Below are positions 1 through 9,159 of a DNA stretch of 64,000 bases, piece by piece; the stretch's first letter is position 1, and each line of letters begins with the position of its first letter. A model generated the notes under the pieces. It did not search any database. It had not been told where the DNA came from and saw only the letters and a list, made by a program, of their open reading frames with translations. The translations under genes and the position numbers were made by a program. The DNA comes from Caballeronia terrestris. Lineage in GTDB: Bacteria; Pseudomonadota; Gammaproteobacteria; Burkholderiales; Burkholderiaceae. Where the stretch lies: assembly GCF_001544515.1 (NCBI RefSeq), contig NZ_FCOL02000008.1, positions 1 through 64,000 of the forward strand, written 5' to 3'.

Positions 1-372
1 CGCGTGACCGACATCATGGGCGAGATCGCGGCGGCATCGGAAGAGCAGAGCAGCGGGATCGACCAGGTAGCGCGCGCCGTCACGCAAATGGACGAAGTGA
101 CGCAGCAAAACGCGGCGCTCGTCGAGGAAGCGGCGGCTGCGGCGCAATCGCTGGAAGATCAGGCGGGGCGTCTGCGTCAGGTGGTTTCAGTGTTTCAACT
201 GAACGAAAGCGGTGGTGCGCCGGTAGCGCCTCCGCGGTCGAAGGCCAGTCCGCGGCCGGTCGTGCGCAAACCCGCTGTCGCCGCGCCCGCCAAGCGCCCG
301 GCGATGGCCGCGCCGCGCACTGTGGCACCGGCTGCCGCAGCAACCGCATCGGGCGACTGGGAAACCTTCTGA
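1..372 (+). CDS. Methyl-accepting chemotaxis protein, C-terminal part
   Basis: Only the 3' end is in the window; the frame is open from base 1. It encodes the end of the cytoplasmic signalling hairpin of a chemoreceptor, recognisable from the [15 protein letters not shown] and [15 protein letters not shown] segments of the MCP second helix. These lie in the methylation and adaptation helix bundle. A Pro/Ala-rich linker of about 45 residues follows. The protein ends in DWETF (bases 355-369), close to the NWETF tail by which enteric Tar and Tsr recruit CheR and CheB. This suggests a high-abundance-type receptor able to tether the adaptation enzymes. The ligand-binding part lies upstream and the stimulus cannot be told. 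A strong terminator follows at 407-450. Confidence 0.95.
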   Translation, partial: RVTDIMGEIAAASEEQSSGIDQVARAVTQMDEVTQQNAALVEEAAAAAQSLEDQAGRLRQVVSVFQLNESGGAPVAPPRSKASPRPVVRKPAVAAPAKRPAMAAPRTVAPAAAATASGDWETF

Positions 373-406
373 TCATCCTGCACGGATCGCTGTTACAAAG
401 TCGTTG

Positions 407-450
407 AACGCGCGCCGCGAAAGCCTTTCGCGGCGCGCGTTTGCTTTTGT
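407..450 (+). terminator. Intrinsic terminator after the chemoreceptor gene
   Basis: A perfect 17-bp inverted repeat, 407-423 against 425-441, is followed by a T-rich tract (TTTGCTTTTGT). The extreme stem and T tract directly after the MCP stop codon fit Rho-independent termination. Confidence 0.85.
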
Positions 451-531
451 AACAACCATGACGGCTTCGCGCGGCGACGGTAACTCGTACACTGATGGCA
501 CTTGTCCGTCACGTTTACGAGGAACTCCGAC

Positions 532-1293
532 ATGACCGAATCGACACTCGCCGCACAACTCGTTCGGGCGCGCGAGCAGCACACGTTGATCGACGAACTC
601 GCCGCCCGCGACATCCCCGCCGACACCGGCGCCGCCTACGCCATCCAGCACGAGGTCCTGAGGCTGCGCGATGCGCGCATCGGTGCGTGGAAGATCGGCG
701 CGCGCACGCCGTCGGCGCCGCCCGCTGGGGCGCCGATCGAAGCGGCGCTCGTGCATGCGTCGCCGGCACGGCTCGAGATCGCGTCGTTCTTTCGCGTGCT
801 GGTGGAAATGGAGATCGCGTTTCGCTTCGACCGCGCGCTGCCCGCGCGCGCCGAGCCTTATGAGCGCGACGAAGTGCTCGGCGCGATCGGCGGGATGGCG
901 GTGGCGCTCGAAGTCGTCGACAGCCGCTTCGCGCAGTGGCCGAACCTCGCGCCGCTCGCGCAACTCGCCGATGCGCAGAACAACGGCGCGCTGGTCGTCG
1001 GCGCCATCGAGCCTTACAACGTGATCGCGCCCGGTTTCGACTTCCTCGCGCCGCGCCTGGAATTGACGCTCGACGGCGTCTCGATCGTGCCCGACACGGG
1101 CGGCAATCCCGCGGGCGATCCGCGCGAACTGCTCGTCTGGTTCGTCAATCACTGTTCGCGGATGGGACTCGCGGTCGAGCCCTTCTGGACCGTCACGACG
1201 GGCACCTATACCGGCGCGCACCGGATCGAAGTGCCGGGACTCGTGCACGGCTCGATCGACCGTGTCGGGGAGATAGAACTCGCACTCGTATGA
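532..1293 (+). CDS. 2-keto-4-pentenoate hydratase-like protein (FAH superfamily)
   Basis: This 253-residue protein resembles the MhpD/HpcG/DmpE hydratases of the fumarylacetoacetate hydrolase superfamily, which add water to 2-hydroxypenta-2,4-dienoates in aromatic meta-cleavage pathways. Visible support is the WKIG segment near residue 45, the EMEIAF metal-binding-type stretch near residue 95, and the GNPAGDPRELLVWFVNH segment near residues 195-211 that is typical of these enzymes. The ATG at 532 is chosen because CGAGGA sits 8 bases upstream; an ATG ten codons earlier has no such site. The gene stands alone, without other meta-cleavage genes, so its physiological substrate is open. Confidence 0.85.
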   Translation: MTESTLAAQLVRAREQHTLIDELAARDIPADTGAAYAIQHEVLRLRDARIGAWKIGARTPSAPPAGAPIEAALVHASPARLEIASFFRVLVEMEIAFRFDRALPARAEPYERDEVLGAIGGMAVALEVVDSRFAQWPNLAPLAQLADAQNNGALVVGAIEPYNVIAPGFDFLAPRLELTLDGVSIVPDTGGNPAGDPRELLVWFVNHCSRMGLAVEPFWTVTTGTYTGAHRIEVPGLVHGSIDRVGEIELALV

Positions 1294-1482
1294 ACCAGCG
1301 ATGATGCGCAAACCCCACAAACAAATCCGTGACGTTATGCCGATGGCCCGTAAATCCATATCCATCAAAAGGGTATCGACGCGGGTATCGGCATGCAAAG
1401 AAGATTCGACGCGCGATATCGATGCGGTAAGTGGAAATTACAAGCCGCCGGAGCGTAGCGTTCGGTGGAACACGATTGAAAA

Positions 1483-1498
1483 AGGCATCGCCATTGCA
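1483..1498 (+). promoter_or_regulatory. Candidate sigma-54 promoter for prkA (better match)
   Basis: AGGCATCGCCATTGCA keeps the invariant GG-N10-GC spacing and the TTGCA downstream element of RpoN promoters; the first T and the base after GGCA differ from consensus. It implies a 5' leader of about 340 bases. In Escherichia coli the yeaGH operon is known to be RpoN/NtrC dependent, which makes the idea plausible. This is a manual match only. Confidence 0.35.
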
Positions 1499-1571
1499 TT
1501 CAGAACGATTGTGTATCTATTGCGACGACACAGGACACGCGCATGGCAGCAAACCACGCCGCCGACTGCCA

Positions 1572-1586
1572 GGGCAGCAGGGTTGC
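1572..1586 (+). promoter_or_regulatory. Second candidate sigma-54 promoter for prkA
   Basis: GGGCAGCAGGGTTGC also has GG-N10-GC spacing with GGCA and TTGC elements. It lacks the initial T and is followed by G rather than A/T. It lies about 89 bases downstream of the first candidate; at most one is likely to be real. Confidence 0.25.
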
Positions 1587-1850
1587 GATGGCGTCTTGCT
1601 GTGGATAACTGTGCTGCTACGAGGTGAAACGAACAGGCAAGCGGGACTTGCGGCAACACGATAGTGACATCGGGACTGAGGATTGTAGGTGAACGAAAAT
1701 AATCCTCCAAGCTAGGAATTCTTCGAAGCAAATCACCCACGCAAGTGCGTGAAAAAAAATTCGAAAGGGTTTAGGATGAATTCAAGCGATGTCGTTTCGA
1801 TTACGCGCTTTGCGCACGGCAACGTTTTCTGACTTCGGCGAGGAGGTAGC

Positions 1851-3773
1851 ATGGATATCTACAGCAGTTTCGCGACGCGCTTCGAAAAAACTCGCGAGGA
1901 GGAATTCTCGCTCGAAGAGTACCTCGCGCTCTGCAAAGAAGATCCCGCCACGTATGCAACGTCGGGCGAACGCATGTTGACGGCCATCGGTGAACCCGAA
2001 CAGGTCGATACACGACTCGATCCGCGTTTATCGCGTGTGTTTGCGAACAAGGTCATCAAGGTGTATCCGGCATTCCGCGAGTTCTACGGAATGGAGGAAG
2101 TGATCGAACACGTCGTGTCGTACTTCCGGCACGCGTCACAGGGCCTCGAGGAAAAGAAGCAGATCCTGTATTTGCTCGGGCCTGTCGGCGGCGGCAAGTC
2201 GTCGATCGCGGAGCGCCTGAAGCAGCTCATGGAACGCGTGCCGTTCTACTCGATCAAGGGCTCGCCCGTGAACGAGTCGCCGCTCGGTCTCTTCGACTAT
2301 GACGAAGACGGTCCCGTGCTCGAAGAGCAGTACGGCATCCCGCGCCGTTATCTCAAGAGCATCCTGAGCCCGTGGGCGGTCAAGCGCCTGCACGAATACA
2401 ACGGCGACATCCGCAAGTTCCGCGTCGTGCGGCGCTATCCGTCGATCCTTCGGCAGATCGGCATCGCGAAGACGGAACCGGGCGACGAGAACAACCAGGA
2501 CATCTCGTCGCTGGTCGGCAAGGTGGATATCCGCAAGCTCGAAACCTACTCGCAAGACGACGCCGACGCCTACAGCTACTCCGGCGGCCTATGTCTCGCG
2601 AATCAGGGCCTGCTCGAATTCGTCGAAATGTTCAAGGCGCCGATCAAGGTCCTGCACCCGCTGCTCACCGCAACCCAGGAAGGCAACTTCAAGGGCACGG
2701 AAGGCTTCGGCGCGATTCCTTTCGACGGCGTGATCCTCGCTCACTCGAACGAATCGGAGTGGAAGGCGTTCCGCAACAACAAGAACAACGAGGCGCTGCT
2801 CGACCGGATCTTCGTCGTGAAGGTGCCGTATTGCCTGCGCTACAGCGAAGAGGTCAAGATCTACGAAAAGCTGCTGCGCAATTCGTCGCTCGCCGAGGCC
2901 GTGTGCGCGCCCGGCACGCTCAAGATGATGGCGCAGATGGCGGTGCTCACGCGCCTGCACGAGCCGGAAAACTCCAGCCTCTTTTCGAAGATGCAGGTCT
3001 ACGACGGCGACAACCTCAAGGACACGGACCCGAAGGCGAAGTCGTATCAGGAGTATCGCGACTTCGCGGGTGTCGACGAAGGCATGACCGGTGTCTCGAC
3101 GCGGTTCGCGTTCAAGATCCTGTCGCGCGTCTTCAACTTCGATTCGGCGGAAGTCGCCGCCAATCCGGTTCACCTTATGTACGTGCTCGAACAGCAGATC
3201 GAACGCGAGCAGTTCCCGCCGGAGACGGAGCAGAAGTACCTGTCGTTCATCAAGGACGTGCTGGCTTCGCGCTATGCCGAGTTCATCGGCAAGGAGATTC
3301 AGACCGCGTATCTGGAATCGTATTCGGAGTATGGACAAAACATCTTCGATCGCTACGTGACCTATGCCGACTTCTGGATTCAGGATCAGGAGTTCCGCGA
3401 TCACGATACCGGCGAGAGCTTCGACCGTGCGGCGCTCAACGCCGAGCTGGAGAAGATCGAGAAGCCGGCGGGCATCAGCAACCCGAAGGACTTCCGCAAC
3501 GAGATCGTGAACTTCGTGCTGCGGGCGCGGGCGGCGAACGGCGGGAAGAATCCGGCATGGATCAGCTACGAGAAGCTGCGCGTGGTGATCGAGAAGAAAA
3601 TGTTCTCGAATACCGAAGAACTTCTGCCTGTCATTTCGTTCAATGCAAAGGGATCGGCGGAAGAACAGCGCAAGCACGAAGACTTCGTCAATCGCATGGT
3701 CGCGAAGGGCTACACGCCGAAGCAAGTGCGGCTCCTCTGCGACTGGTATCTGCGCGTGCGCAAGTCTTCCTGA
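1851..3773 (+). CDS. prkA: PrkA family serine protein kinase / AAA protein (YeaG)
   Basis: This 640-residue protein is the PrkA/YeaG family, which couples an AAA-type ATPase module to a C-terminal kinase-like domain. Members are induced by nitrogen starvation, stationary phase or sporulation. A Walker A motif, GPVGGGKS, is at residues 110-117. HSNESEW and LDRIFVVKVPY farther on match the conserved AAA core of the family. Length equals that of E. coli YeaG. The start has AGGAGGT directly upstream. It heads the three-gene group prkA, yeaH, spoVR, all on the plus strand, which points to one stress-response function. The in vivo substrate in proteobacteria is not settled. The upstream region has RpoN-like elements. 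Confidence 0.97.
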   Translation: MDIYSSFATRFEKTREEEFSLEEYLALCKEDPATYATSGERMLTAIGEPEQVDTRLDPRLSRVFANKVIKVYPAFREFYGMEEVIEHVVSYFRHASQGLEEKKQILYLLGPVGGGKSSIAERLKQLMERVPFYSIKGSPVNESPLGLFDYDEDGPVLEEQYGIPRRYLKSILSPWAVKRLHEYNGDIRKFRVVRRYPSILRQIGIAKTEPGDENNQDISSLVGKVDIRKLETYSQDDADAYSYSGGLCLANQGLLEFVEMFKAPIKVLHPLLTATQEGNFKGTEGFGAIPFDGVILAHSNESEWKAFRNNKNNEALLDRIFVVKVPYCLRYSEEVKIYEKLLRNSSLAEAVCAPGTLKMMAQMAVLTRLHEPENSSLFSKMQVYDGDNLKDTDPKAKSYQEYRDFAGVDEGMTGVSTRFAFKILSRVFNFDSAEVAANPVHLMYVLEQQIEREQFPPETEQKYLSFIKDVLASRYAEFIGKEIQTAYLESYSEYGQNIFDRYVTYADFWIQDQEFRDHDTGESFDRAALNAELEKIEKPAGISNPKDFRNEIVNFVLRARAANGGKNPAWISYEKLRVVIEKKMFSNTEELLPVISFNAKGSAEEQRKHEDFVNRMVAKGYTPKQVRLLCDWYLRVRKSS

Positions 3774-3976
3774 TCGAGGCCAACAGCATGACTGAATCGT
3801 GAAACCCTACGTATCAGGTCCACGCCACGTCGCCGGGATTGCCCGTGCAATCATCGGTGGCGCAGCGCGGGCACCTTGCGAGGCGTGACCGACGGCATCC
3901 GCCACAGGCCACGGCCACATGCGGCGGAAGTCAGCGCAGCGCCTCGCTTCCTCGCCAATAACGCGGGAGACTGGAT

Positions 3977-5242
3977 GTGCTGCACCAAATCATCGACCGC
4001 AGGTTAGCCGGCAAGAACAAGAGCATCGCCAACCGCGAACGCTTTCTGCGCCGCGTGAAGAACTACATTCGCCGCGCGGTGTCCGACGCGGTGCGTGACC
4101 GCAGCATCAAGGACATTCAAAACACCCAGAGCATCACGATCCCGAAGAAGGACATTGCCGAACCGTCGTTCCGGCATGGCCCTGGCGGCAAACGTGAACT
4201 CGTCCACCCGGGCAACGCCGACTACATTCGCGGCGACAAGATCCAGCGCCCGCAAGGCGGCGGCGGTGGCGGCGGCAAGACCGCCAGCAACGAAGGCGAT
4301 GGGCAGGACGACTTCGTCTTCGAACTTTCGCGCGAAGAATTCATGCAGTATTTCTTCGACGATCTCGAATTGCCCCGGCTCGTCAAAACCCAGTTGCTCG
4401 CCGTCCCGACGTGGAAGAACGTCCGCGCCGGTTGGGCGGCGGAAGGCACGCCGAACAACATTGACGTGGTGCGGTCGCTGCGCAGCGCGCTCGGGCGGCG
4501 GATCGCGCTCGGCTCGCCGCTTCTGAGCCAGTTGCACGAGATGGAGCGGCAACTGGAAGAGCTCAAGGAAGAGAAGGCCGACCCTGACGACATCGCGCGT
4601 CTCGAAGCCGACATCGTGATCATGAAGGGCCGCATCACGCGCATTCCATTCATCGATCCGTTCGACTTGCGCTACGTGAACCGCGTAAAGCAGCCGACGC
4701 CGTCGAGCAAAGCCGTGATGTTCTGCCTGATGGACGTCTCGGGTTCGATGGACGAGCAGCGCAAGGACCTGTCCAAGCGCTTCTTCATCCTGCTGTACCT
4801 GTTCCTGAACCGCAACTACGAGAAGATCGAAGTGGTGTTCATCCGTCACCACACGCGCGCCGAGGAAGTCGACGAAGAGACGTTCTTCCATTCGACGGAG
4901 AGCGGCGGCACGGTCGTATCGAGCGCGCTGGAGCTGATGAAGAAGATCATGGACGAGCGCTATTCGCCGACTGAATGGAACATTTACGGCGCACAGGCCT
5001 CGGACGGCGACAACTGGACCGACGACTCGCCCAAGTGCCGCAAGCTTCTGTCCGAAGACATCCTGCCCAAAGTACGGTATTTTGCCTATATTCAAGTGGC
5101 GCCCGAAGAGCAGAATCTCTGGCTGGAGTACGCTCAACTGGCGCTGACGGCGCCAGAGCTCGCGATGAAAAAAGTCGAATCGGCCGCGGACATCTACCCG
5201 GTGTTCCGCGAACTGTTCGAGAAACAACAGGCGGCTGCATGA
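3977..5242 (+). CDS. yeaH: YeaH/YhbH family protein (DUF444, VWA-like)
   Basis: This 421-residue protein belongs to the DUF444 family, the regular partner of PrkA. The opening IDRRLAGKNKS and RFLRRVKNYIR are family hallmarks. A Gly-rich linker (GGGGGGG) sits around residue 95. A von Willebrand A-like domain follows, with a MIDAS motif DVSGS at residues 253-257, implying metal-dependent protein binding. The start is GTG at 3977, because the overlapping ATG two bases earlier is out of frame; GGGAG lies upstream. It follows prkA by 203 bp. Its stop overlaps a possible early ATG of spoVR at 5239, so the three genes are probably co-expressed. Confidence 0.95.
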   Translation: MLHQIIDRRLAGKNKSIANRERFLRRVKNYIRRAVSDAVRDRSIKDIQNTQSITIPKKDIAEPSFRHGPGGKRELVHPGNADYIRGDKIQRPQGGGGGGGKTASNEGDGQDDFVFELSREEFMQYFFDDLELPRLVKTQLLAVPTWKNVRAGWAAEGTPNNIDVVRSLRSALGRRIALGSPLLSQLHEMERQLEELKEEKADPDDIARLEADIVIMKGRITRIPFIDPFDLRYVNRVKQPTPSSKAVMFCLMDVSGSMDEQRKDLSKRFFILLYLFLNRNYEKIEVVFIRHHTRAEEVDEETFFHSTESGGTVVSSALELMKKIMDERYSPTEWNIYGAQASDGDNWTDDSPKCRKLLSEDILPKVRYFAYIQVAPEEQNLWLEYAQLALTAPELAMKKVESAADIYPVFRELFEKQQAAA

Positions 5243-5367
5243 CGACAAGGCATCTCCACAACGAAGCGCGTGGTTATAACCTGGACGGCAGCGCAGACGA
5301 CCGCGTACCGTCGAAGCTGGAAGCGGAGCAACGGAGCGCGCCCTCGCCGGCGCGGAAGGAAGGCAGC

Positions 5368-6888
5368 ATGAATGTTGCGGAAAAAAGGCCGTTGCCGTGC
5401 CCGTCGGACTGGACCTTCGAACTCATCGAGGAATACGACACCGAAATCGCGCGCGTCGCCGAACGGTACAAGCTGGACGTCTATCCAATCCAGCTCGAAC
5501 TGATCAGCGCCGAGCAGATGATGGACGCGTATGCGTCGGTCGGGATGCCGGTGAACTATCGGCACTGGTCGTTCGGCAAACATTTTCTATCGACTGAGAA
5601 GAGCTATCGGCGCGGGCAGATGGGGCTGGCGTACGAAATCGTCATCAATTCGAATCCATGTATCGCTTACCTCATGGAAGAGAACACGATGACGATGCAG
5701 GCGCTCGTCATCGCGCACGCCGCGTACGGGCACAACTCGTTCTTCAAGGGCAACTACCTGTTCCGCCTGTGGACGGACGCGCACGCGATCATCGATTACC
5801 TCGTCTACGCGAAGAATTACATCGCGGAGTGCGAGGAGCGTTACGGGCTGGATCATGTCGAGGAACTGCTCGATTCATGCCATGCGCTGATGAATTACGG
5901 CGTCGATCGGTACAAACGGCCGCAGAAACTCTCGCTCGCGAAGGAAGCCGCGATGCGCCGCGAGCGCGAGGCGTATCTGCAGTCGCAGGTAAATGAACTG
6001 TGGCGCACCCTGCCGAAGGGCAAGGCGCAGACCGCCGAGGAAATCGAAAGCCGCTATCCGCCGGAACCACAGGAAAACCTGCTGTACTTCGCGGAGAAGA
6101 ACGCGCCTTTGCTGGAGCCTTGGGAGCGGGAAGTGATCCGCATCGTGCGCAAGGTGGGGCAGTATTTCTACCCGCAGCGTCAGACGCAGGTGATGAACGA
6201 AGGCTGGGCCACGTTCTGGCACTACACGCTGCTCAACACGCTCTATAACGAAGGCCGGCTCGAAGACGGCTTCATGATGGAGTTCCTGCATTCGCACAGC
6301 AACGTGGTGTATCAGCCACCGGTGACGAAGCCGTATTACAGCGGCATCAATCCGTACGCGCTCGGCTTCTCGATGATGAGCGACATCCGCCGCATCTGCG
6401 AGAACCCGACCGATGAGGATCGCGAGTGGTTCCCCGAACTCGCCGGCAGCGACTGGCTGGAAGCGCTGCACTACGCGATGCGCAACTTCAAGGACGAGAG
6501 CTTCATCGCGCAGTATCTGTCGCCCCATCTGATCCGCGAGATGCGCCTCTTCTCCATACTCGACGACGACATGCGCGACGCGCTCGAAGTGTCGGCGATT
6601 CATGATGGAAGCGGATATCGGTATGTGCGGCAGGCGCTGTCGCGTCAATACGACATGCATCATCGCGAGCCGAACATCCAGGTGTATTCGGTGAACACGC
6701 GCGGCGACCGCAGTCTCACGCTGCGTCACTTCATGACGGATAACCGGCATCTGTCGAACGATAGCGATGAAGTGCTCAAGCACATGGCGCGGCTGTGGCA
6801 GTTCGATGTGTATCTGGAAAGCGTCGATGAGAACGGGACGGTGAGGAAGCGTTTCGACTGCAGATATGTGCCGCGTGAGGCGCGGTGA
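5368..6888 (+). CDS. SpoVR family protein (YcgB)
   Basis: This 506-residue SpoVR-family protein is homologous to Bacillus SpoVR (cortex formation) and E. coli YcgB. Conserved blocks include MMDAYASVGMPVNYRHWSFG, CIAYLMEEN, the HAAYGHNSFF histidine segment and NEGWATFWHYT. The last resembles a metal-site helix, though no enzymatic activity is established. Length matches YcgB (510). The ATG at 5368 is chosen because AAGGAAGG precedes it and because the family starts near here. An in-frame ATG at 5239 overlaps the yeaH stop and would give a 549-residue form with a non-conserved extension. It completes the prkA-yeaH-spoVR set; a terminator follows at 6908-6932. Confidence 0.95.
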   Translation: MNVAEKRPLPCPSDWTFELIEEYDTEIARVAERYKLDVYPIQLELISAEQMMDAYASVGMPVNYRHWSFGKHFLSTEKSYRRGQMGLAYEIVINSNPCIAYLMEENTMTMQALVIAHAAYGHNSFFKGNYLFRLWTDAHAIIDYLVYAKNYIAECEERYGLDHVEELLDSCHALMNYGVDRYKRPQKLSLAKEAAMRREREAYLQSQVNELWRTLPKGKAQTAEEIESRYPPEPQENLLYFAEKNAPLLEPWEREVIRIVRKVGQYFYPQRQTQVMNEGWATFWHYTLLNTLYNEGRLEDGFMMEFLHSHSNVVYQPPVTKPYYSGINPYALGFSMMSDIRRICENPTDEDREWFPELAGSDWLEALHYAMRNFKDESFIAQYLSPHLIREMRLFSILDDDMRDALEVSAIHDGSGYRYVRQALSRQYDMHHREPNIQVYSVNTRGDRSLTLRHFMTDNRHLSNDSDEVLKHMARLWQFDVYLESVDENGTVRKRFDCRYVPREAR

Positions 6889-6907
6889 AAATTGATGACA
6901 AATAAAG

Positions 6908-6932
6908 AACCGGCTCTCAGGAGCCGGTTTTT
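6908..6932 (+). terminator. Terminator after spoVR
   Basis: A 9-bp stem AACCGGCTC/GAGCCGGTT with a TCAG loop is followed by TTTTC. It sits between convergent genes and the upstream flank is A-rich, so it may serve both strands. Confidence 0.9.
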
Positions 6933-6948
6933 CATTGGGACGCGGTAG

Positions 6949-8010
6949 TTACAAATCCGGCCCCGTCTCCTCGCCCTGCGCGAACAAATCCCAGCTCGCC
7001 ATGAAAAGCGCCGCCACCAGCGGCCCGATCACGAAGCCGTTGATGCCGAAGAGCGCCATGCCGCCTAGCGTCGAGATCAGCACGACCCAGTCGGGCATCT
7101 TCGTGTCCTTGCCGACGAGAATCGGTCGCAGCACGTTGTCGACCAGTCCGATCACCACCACGCAGAACACGATCAGGATCACGCCGCGCCAGATATCGCC
7201 CGTCATCAGGAAATAGGCAGCGGCGGGCGCCCATACGAGCGCTGCGCCGATCGCAGGCAAGAGCGACAGGAACGCCATCAGCACGCCCCACAGGAGCGAC
7301 CCCTGGATGCCGAGAATCCAGAAGATCAGTCCGCCGAGCAGCCCCTGTACCGCCGCCACCGCGATATTGCCCTTCACCGTCGCGCGCACGACCGTCGTGA
7401 ACTTGGCGATCAGATGCATCTTGTGCGCTTCATCGAGCGGCAGGGCGCGGCGGATACGCCGGCCGATTTCGCCGCCGTCGCGCAGCAGGAAAAACACGAG
7501 GTAGAGCATCACGCCGAAGCTGATCACGAACTGGAACGTGTTCTGCCCGATGCTGAGCGCCTGTTCCGCGACGAACTGGCTGATCTGCGCCGCGCCGGCG
7601 GTCAGACGGCGCTGGATGCCGGGGATGTCGTCGAGACCGAAGCGGCCGAGCAGACTCTGCACCGACGACGGCAACGCGTGCACCGCCTGCTGGAAGTAGC
7701 CCGTGAAGTTCGGCTGGCCGGACTTGATCTGCGTGTACGCGAGCGTGATTTCCTGCACGAGCGTGCCCGCGACCAGCGCGAGCGGCAGGATCACGATGAG
7801 GATGGTGATCGCGAGCGTCGTCAGCGCGGCAAGGTTGCGGCGCTTGCCGAAGCGCACCGTGAGCCAGCGCTGCATAGGTTGGAAAAGGATCGCCAGAATC
7901 GTGCCCCAGAAGACCGCGCCGAAGAACGGCAGCAGGACCCAGGCGAATGCAACCGTCACAACCAGTAGCAGAAAATGAAAGAAATGCTGATGAACGGAGT
8001 TGTTATCCAT
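6949..8010 (-). CDS. AI-2E family transporter (PerM/YdiK-like permease)
   Basis: A 353-residue polytopic membrane protein of the AI-2E exporter / UPF0118 family, whose members export autoinducer-2 or exchange ions. Two hydrophobic segments lie in the first 60 residues. A soluble middle follows (LVQEITLAYTQIKSGQPNFT region), then a run of C-terminal membrane helices with WILGIQGSLLWGVLMAFLSL and the NVLRPILVGK motif characteristic of the family. The ATG at 8010 is preferred over one 18 codons earlier because it begins directly before the first hydrophobic segment. The gene converges on spoVR. Substrate cannot be told from sequence. Confidence 0.9.
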   Translation of the reverse strand: MDNNSVHQHFFHFLLLVVTVAFAWVLLPFFGAVFWGTILAILFQPMQRWLTVRFGKRRNLAALTTLAITILIVILPLALVAGTLVQEITLAYTQIKSGQPNFTGYFQQAVHALPSSVQSLLGRFGLDDIPGIQRRLTAGAAQISQFVAEQALSIGQNTFQFVISFGVMLYLVFFLLRDGGEIGRRIRRALPLDEAHKMHLIAKFTTVVRATVKGNIAVAAVQGLLGGLIFWILGIQGSLLWGVLMAFLSLLPAIGAALVWAPAAAYFLMTGDIWRGVILIVFCVVVIGLVDNVLRPILVGKDTKMPDWVVLISTLGGMALFGINGFVIGPLVAALFMASWDLFAQGEETGPDL

Positions 8011-8256
8011 TATGTCCAGGGAGGTCAGGGCGATGCGGTGGCGGATGCCGTCGCTGCACCGCAAAAAACAGGCCGGGGAATGCTAACACGCGCGTTTTTC
8101 GCCTCGGTTTGAGCGTGAGGAGCAGCAAACGGTTCGCGCGGCGCCACAAGCGTGATTAGGGGAAACACACTCGAGTCGACTAAAATCCGACACTTCCGCG
8201 CGACGAGCCTTACAACGTTGCCGCTCGTCCAGAACCGTCTTTCCGCCCAAACCAAA

Positions 8257-9159
8257 ATGAATCCAGGAGTCGTCTACGCATTCTCGGCGTTTGCCATCTG
8301 GGGACTTTTCCCGCTGTATTTCAAGGCGCTGCATTCGATCGGCGCGGTCGAGATGCTCACGCACCGGATGGCCTGGTCGATGGTGTTCCTGTTCATCGTG
8401 CTGACGGTGCGCCGTCAGTGGAACTGGCTCTGGCCCGTCATGCGCAACCGGCAGCAGCTCCTGCGGTTCGTGGCGAGCGCGGTGCTCTTGTCGACGAACT
8501 GGGGCATCTACATCTGGGCGGTCAACGATGGCCGCATCGTCGAGGCGAGTCTCGGGTACTTCATCAACCCGCTGATTAACGTGCTGTTCGGGATGGCGTT
8601 CCTGCATGAACGGCTGCGGCCGTTGCAGTGGGTGTCGGTCGCGATTGCGGGGGCGGGGGTTGCGTGGCTCACGTGGGTGAACGGTGCGCCGCCGTGGATC
8701 AGTCTTGCGCTCGCGCTCACGTTCGGCGGATACGGATTGCTGCGCAAGACCGCGCATCTCGGGGCGCTCGAAGGGCTCACGCTCGAGACGATGCTGCTTT
8801 GTCCGCTCGCGGCGGTCTACTTGCTGTTTCTCGGGATGCATGGGACGAGCGGATTCGGGCATGCATCGGTCGGGGTGCAGATTCTGCTGATCGCAGCCGG
8901 GCCGATCACGGCGATTCCGCTTTTGCTGTTCGCCGCCGGCGCGCGTCGCATCCCGCTTTCGATGCTCGGGCTCATTCAGTACATCACGCCGACGCTGCAG
9001 TTGCTGATCGGCGTGGTCGTGTATGGAGAGCCGTTCGGGCACGACCGGCTGATCGGGTATGGGGCGATCTGGGCGGCGCTGGCGGTTTATTCGATGGAAG
9101 GAATCTGGCGGGCGCGACTGACAACCCCGCGCTCACCGTCCGGAGCCGACGTTCGATGA
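8257..9159 (+). CDS. rarD: RarD-like EamA family transporter
   Basis: A 300-residue, ten-helix DMT permease of the RarD type. AIWGLFPLYFKAL near the N-terminus and NWGIYIWAVN, SLGYFINPL and IQYITPTLQLLIGV are RarD signatures. The founding E. coli gene was linked to chloramphenicol resistance; the natural substrate is unknown. The ATG at 8257 begins at the expected family N-terminus (MNPGVVYAFSAF). Its stop overlaps the start of the next gene by 4 bases, so the two are translationally coupled. Confidence 0.93.
   Translation: MNPGVVYAFSAFAIWGLFPLYFKALHSIGAVEMLTHRMAWSMVFLFIVLTVRRQWNWLWPVMRNRQQLLRFVASAVLLSTNWGIYIWAVNDGRIVEASLGYFINPLINVLFGMAFLHERLRPLQWVSVAIAGAGVAWLTWVNGAPPWISLALALTFGGYGLLRKTAHLGALEGLTLETMLLCPLAAVYLLFLGMHGTSGFGHASVGVQILLIAAGPITAIPLLLFAAGARRIPLSMLGLIQYITPTLQLLIGVVVYGEPFGHDRLIGYGAIWAALAVYSMEGIWRARLTTPRSPSGADVR

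Larger units (their letters stand above)
1294..1850. other. Intergenic region upstream of prkA (557 bp)
   Basis: No convincing gene here: the open frames are short and show no family signature. The stretch is less GC-rich than its neighbours and holds two candidate sigma-54 promoter elements, listed separately. Just before prkA lies AGGAGGT, a near-ideal Shine-Dalgarno sequence about 5 bases from the start codon. Confidence 0.6.

Noticed and set aside
1301..1664. Small genes in the spacer upstream of prkA
   Set aside because: Open frames overlap one another, lack ribosome sites and give no recognisable protein features.
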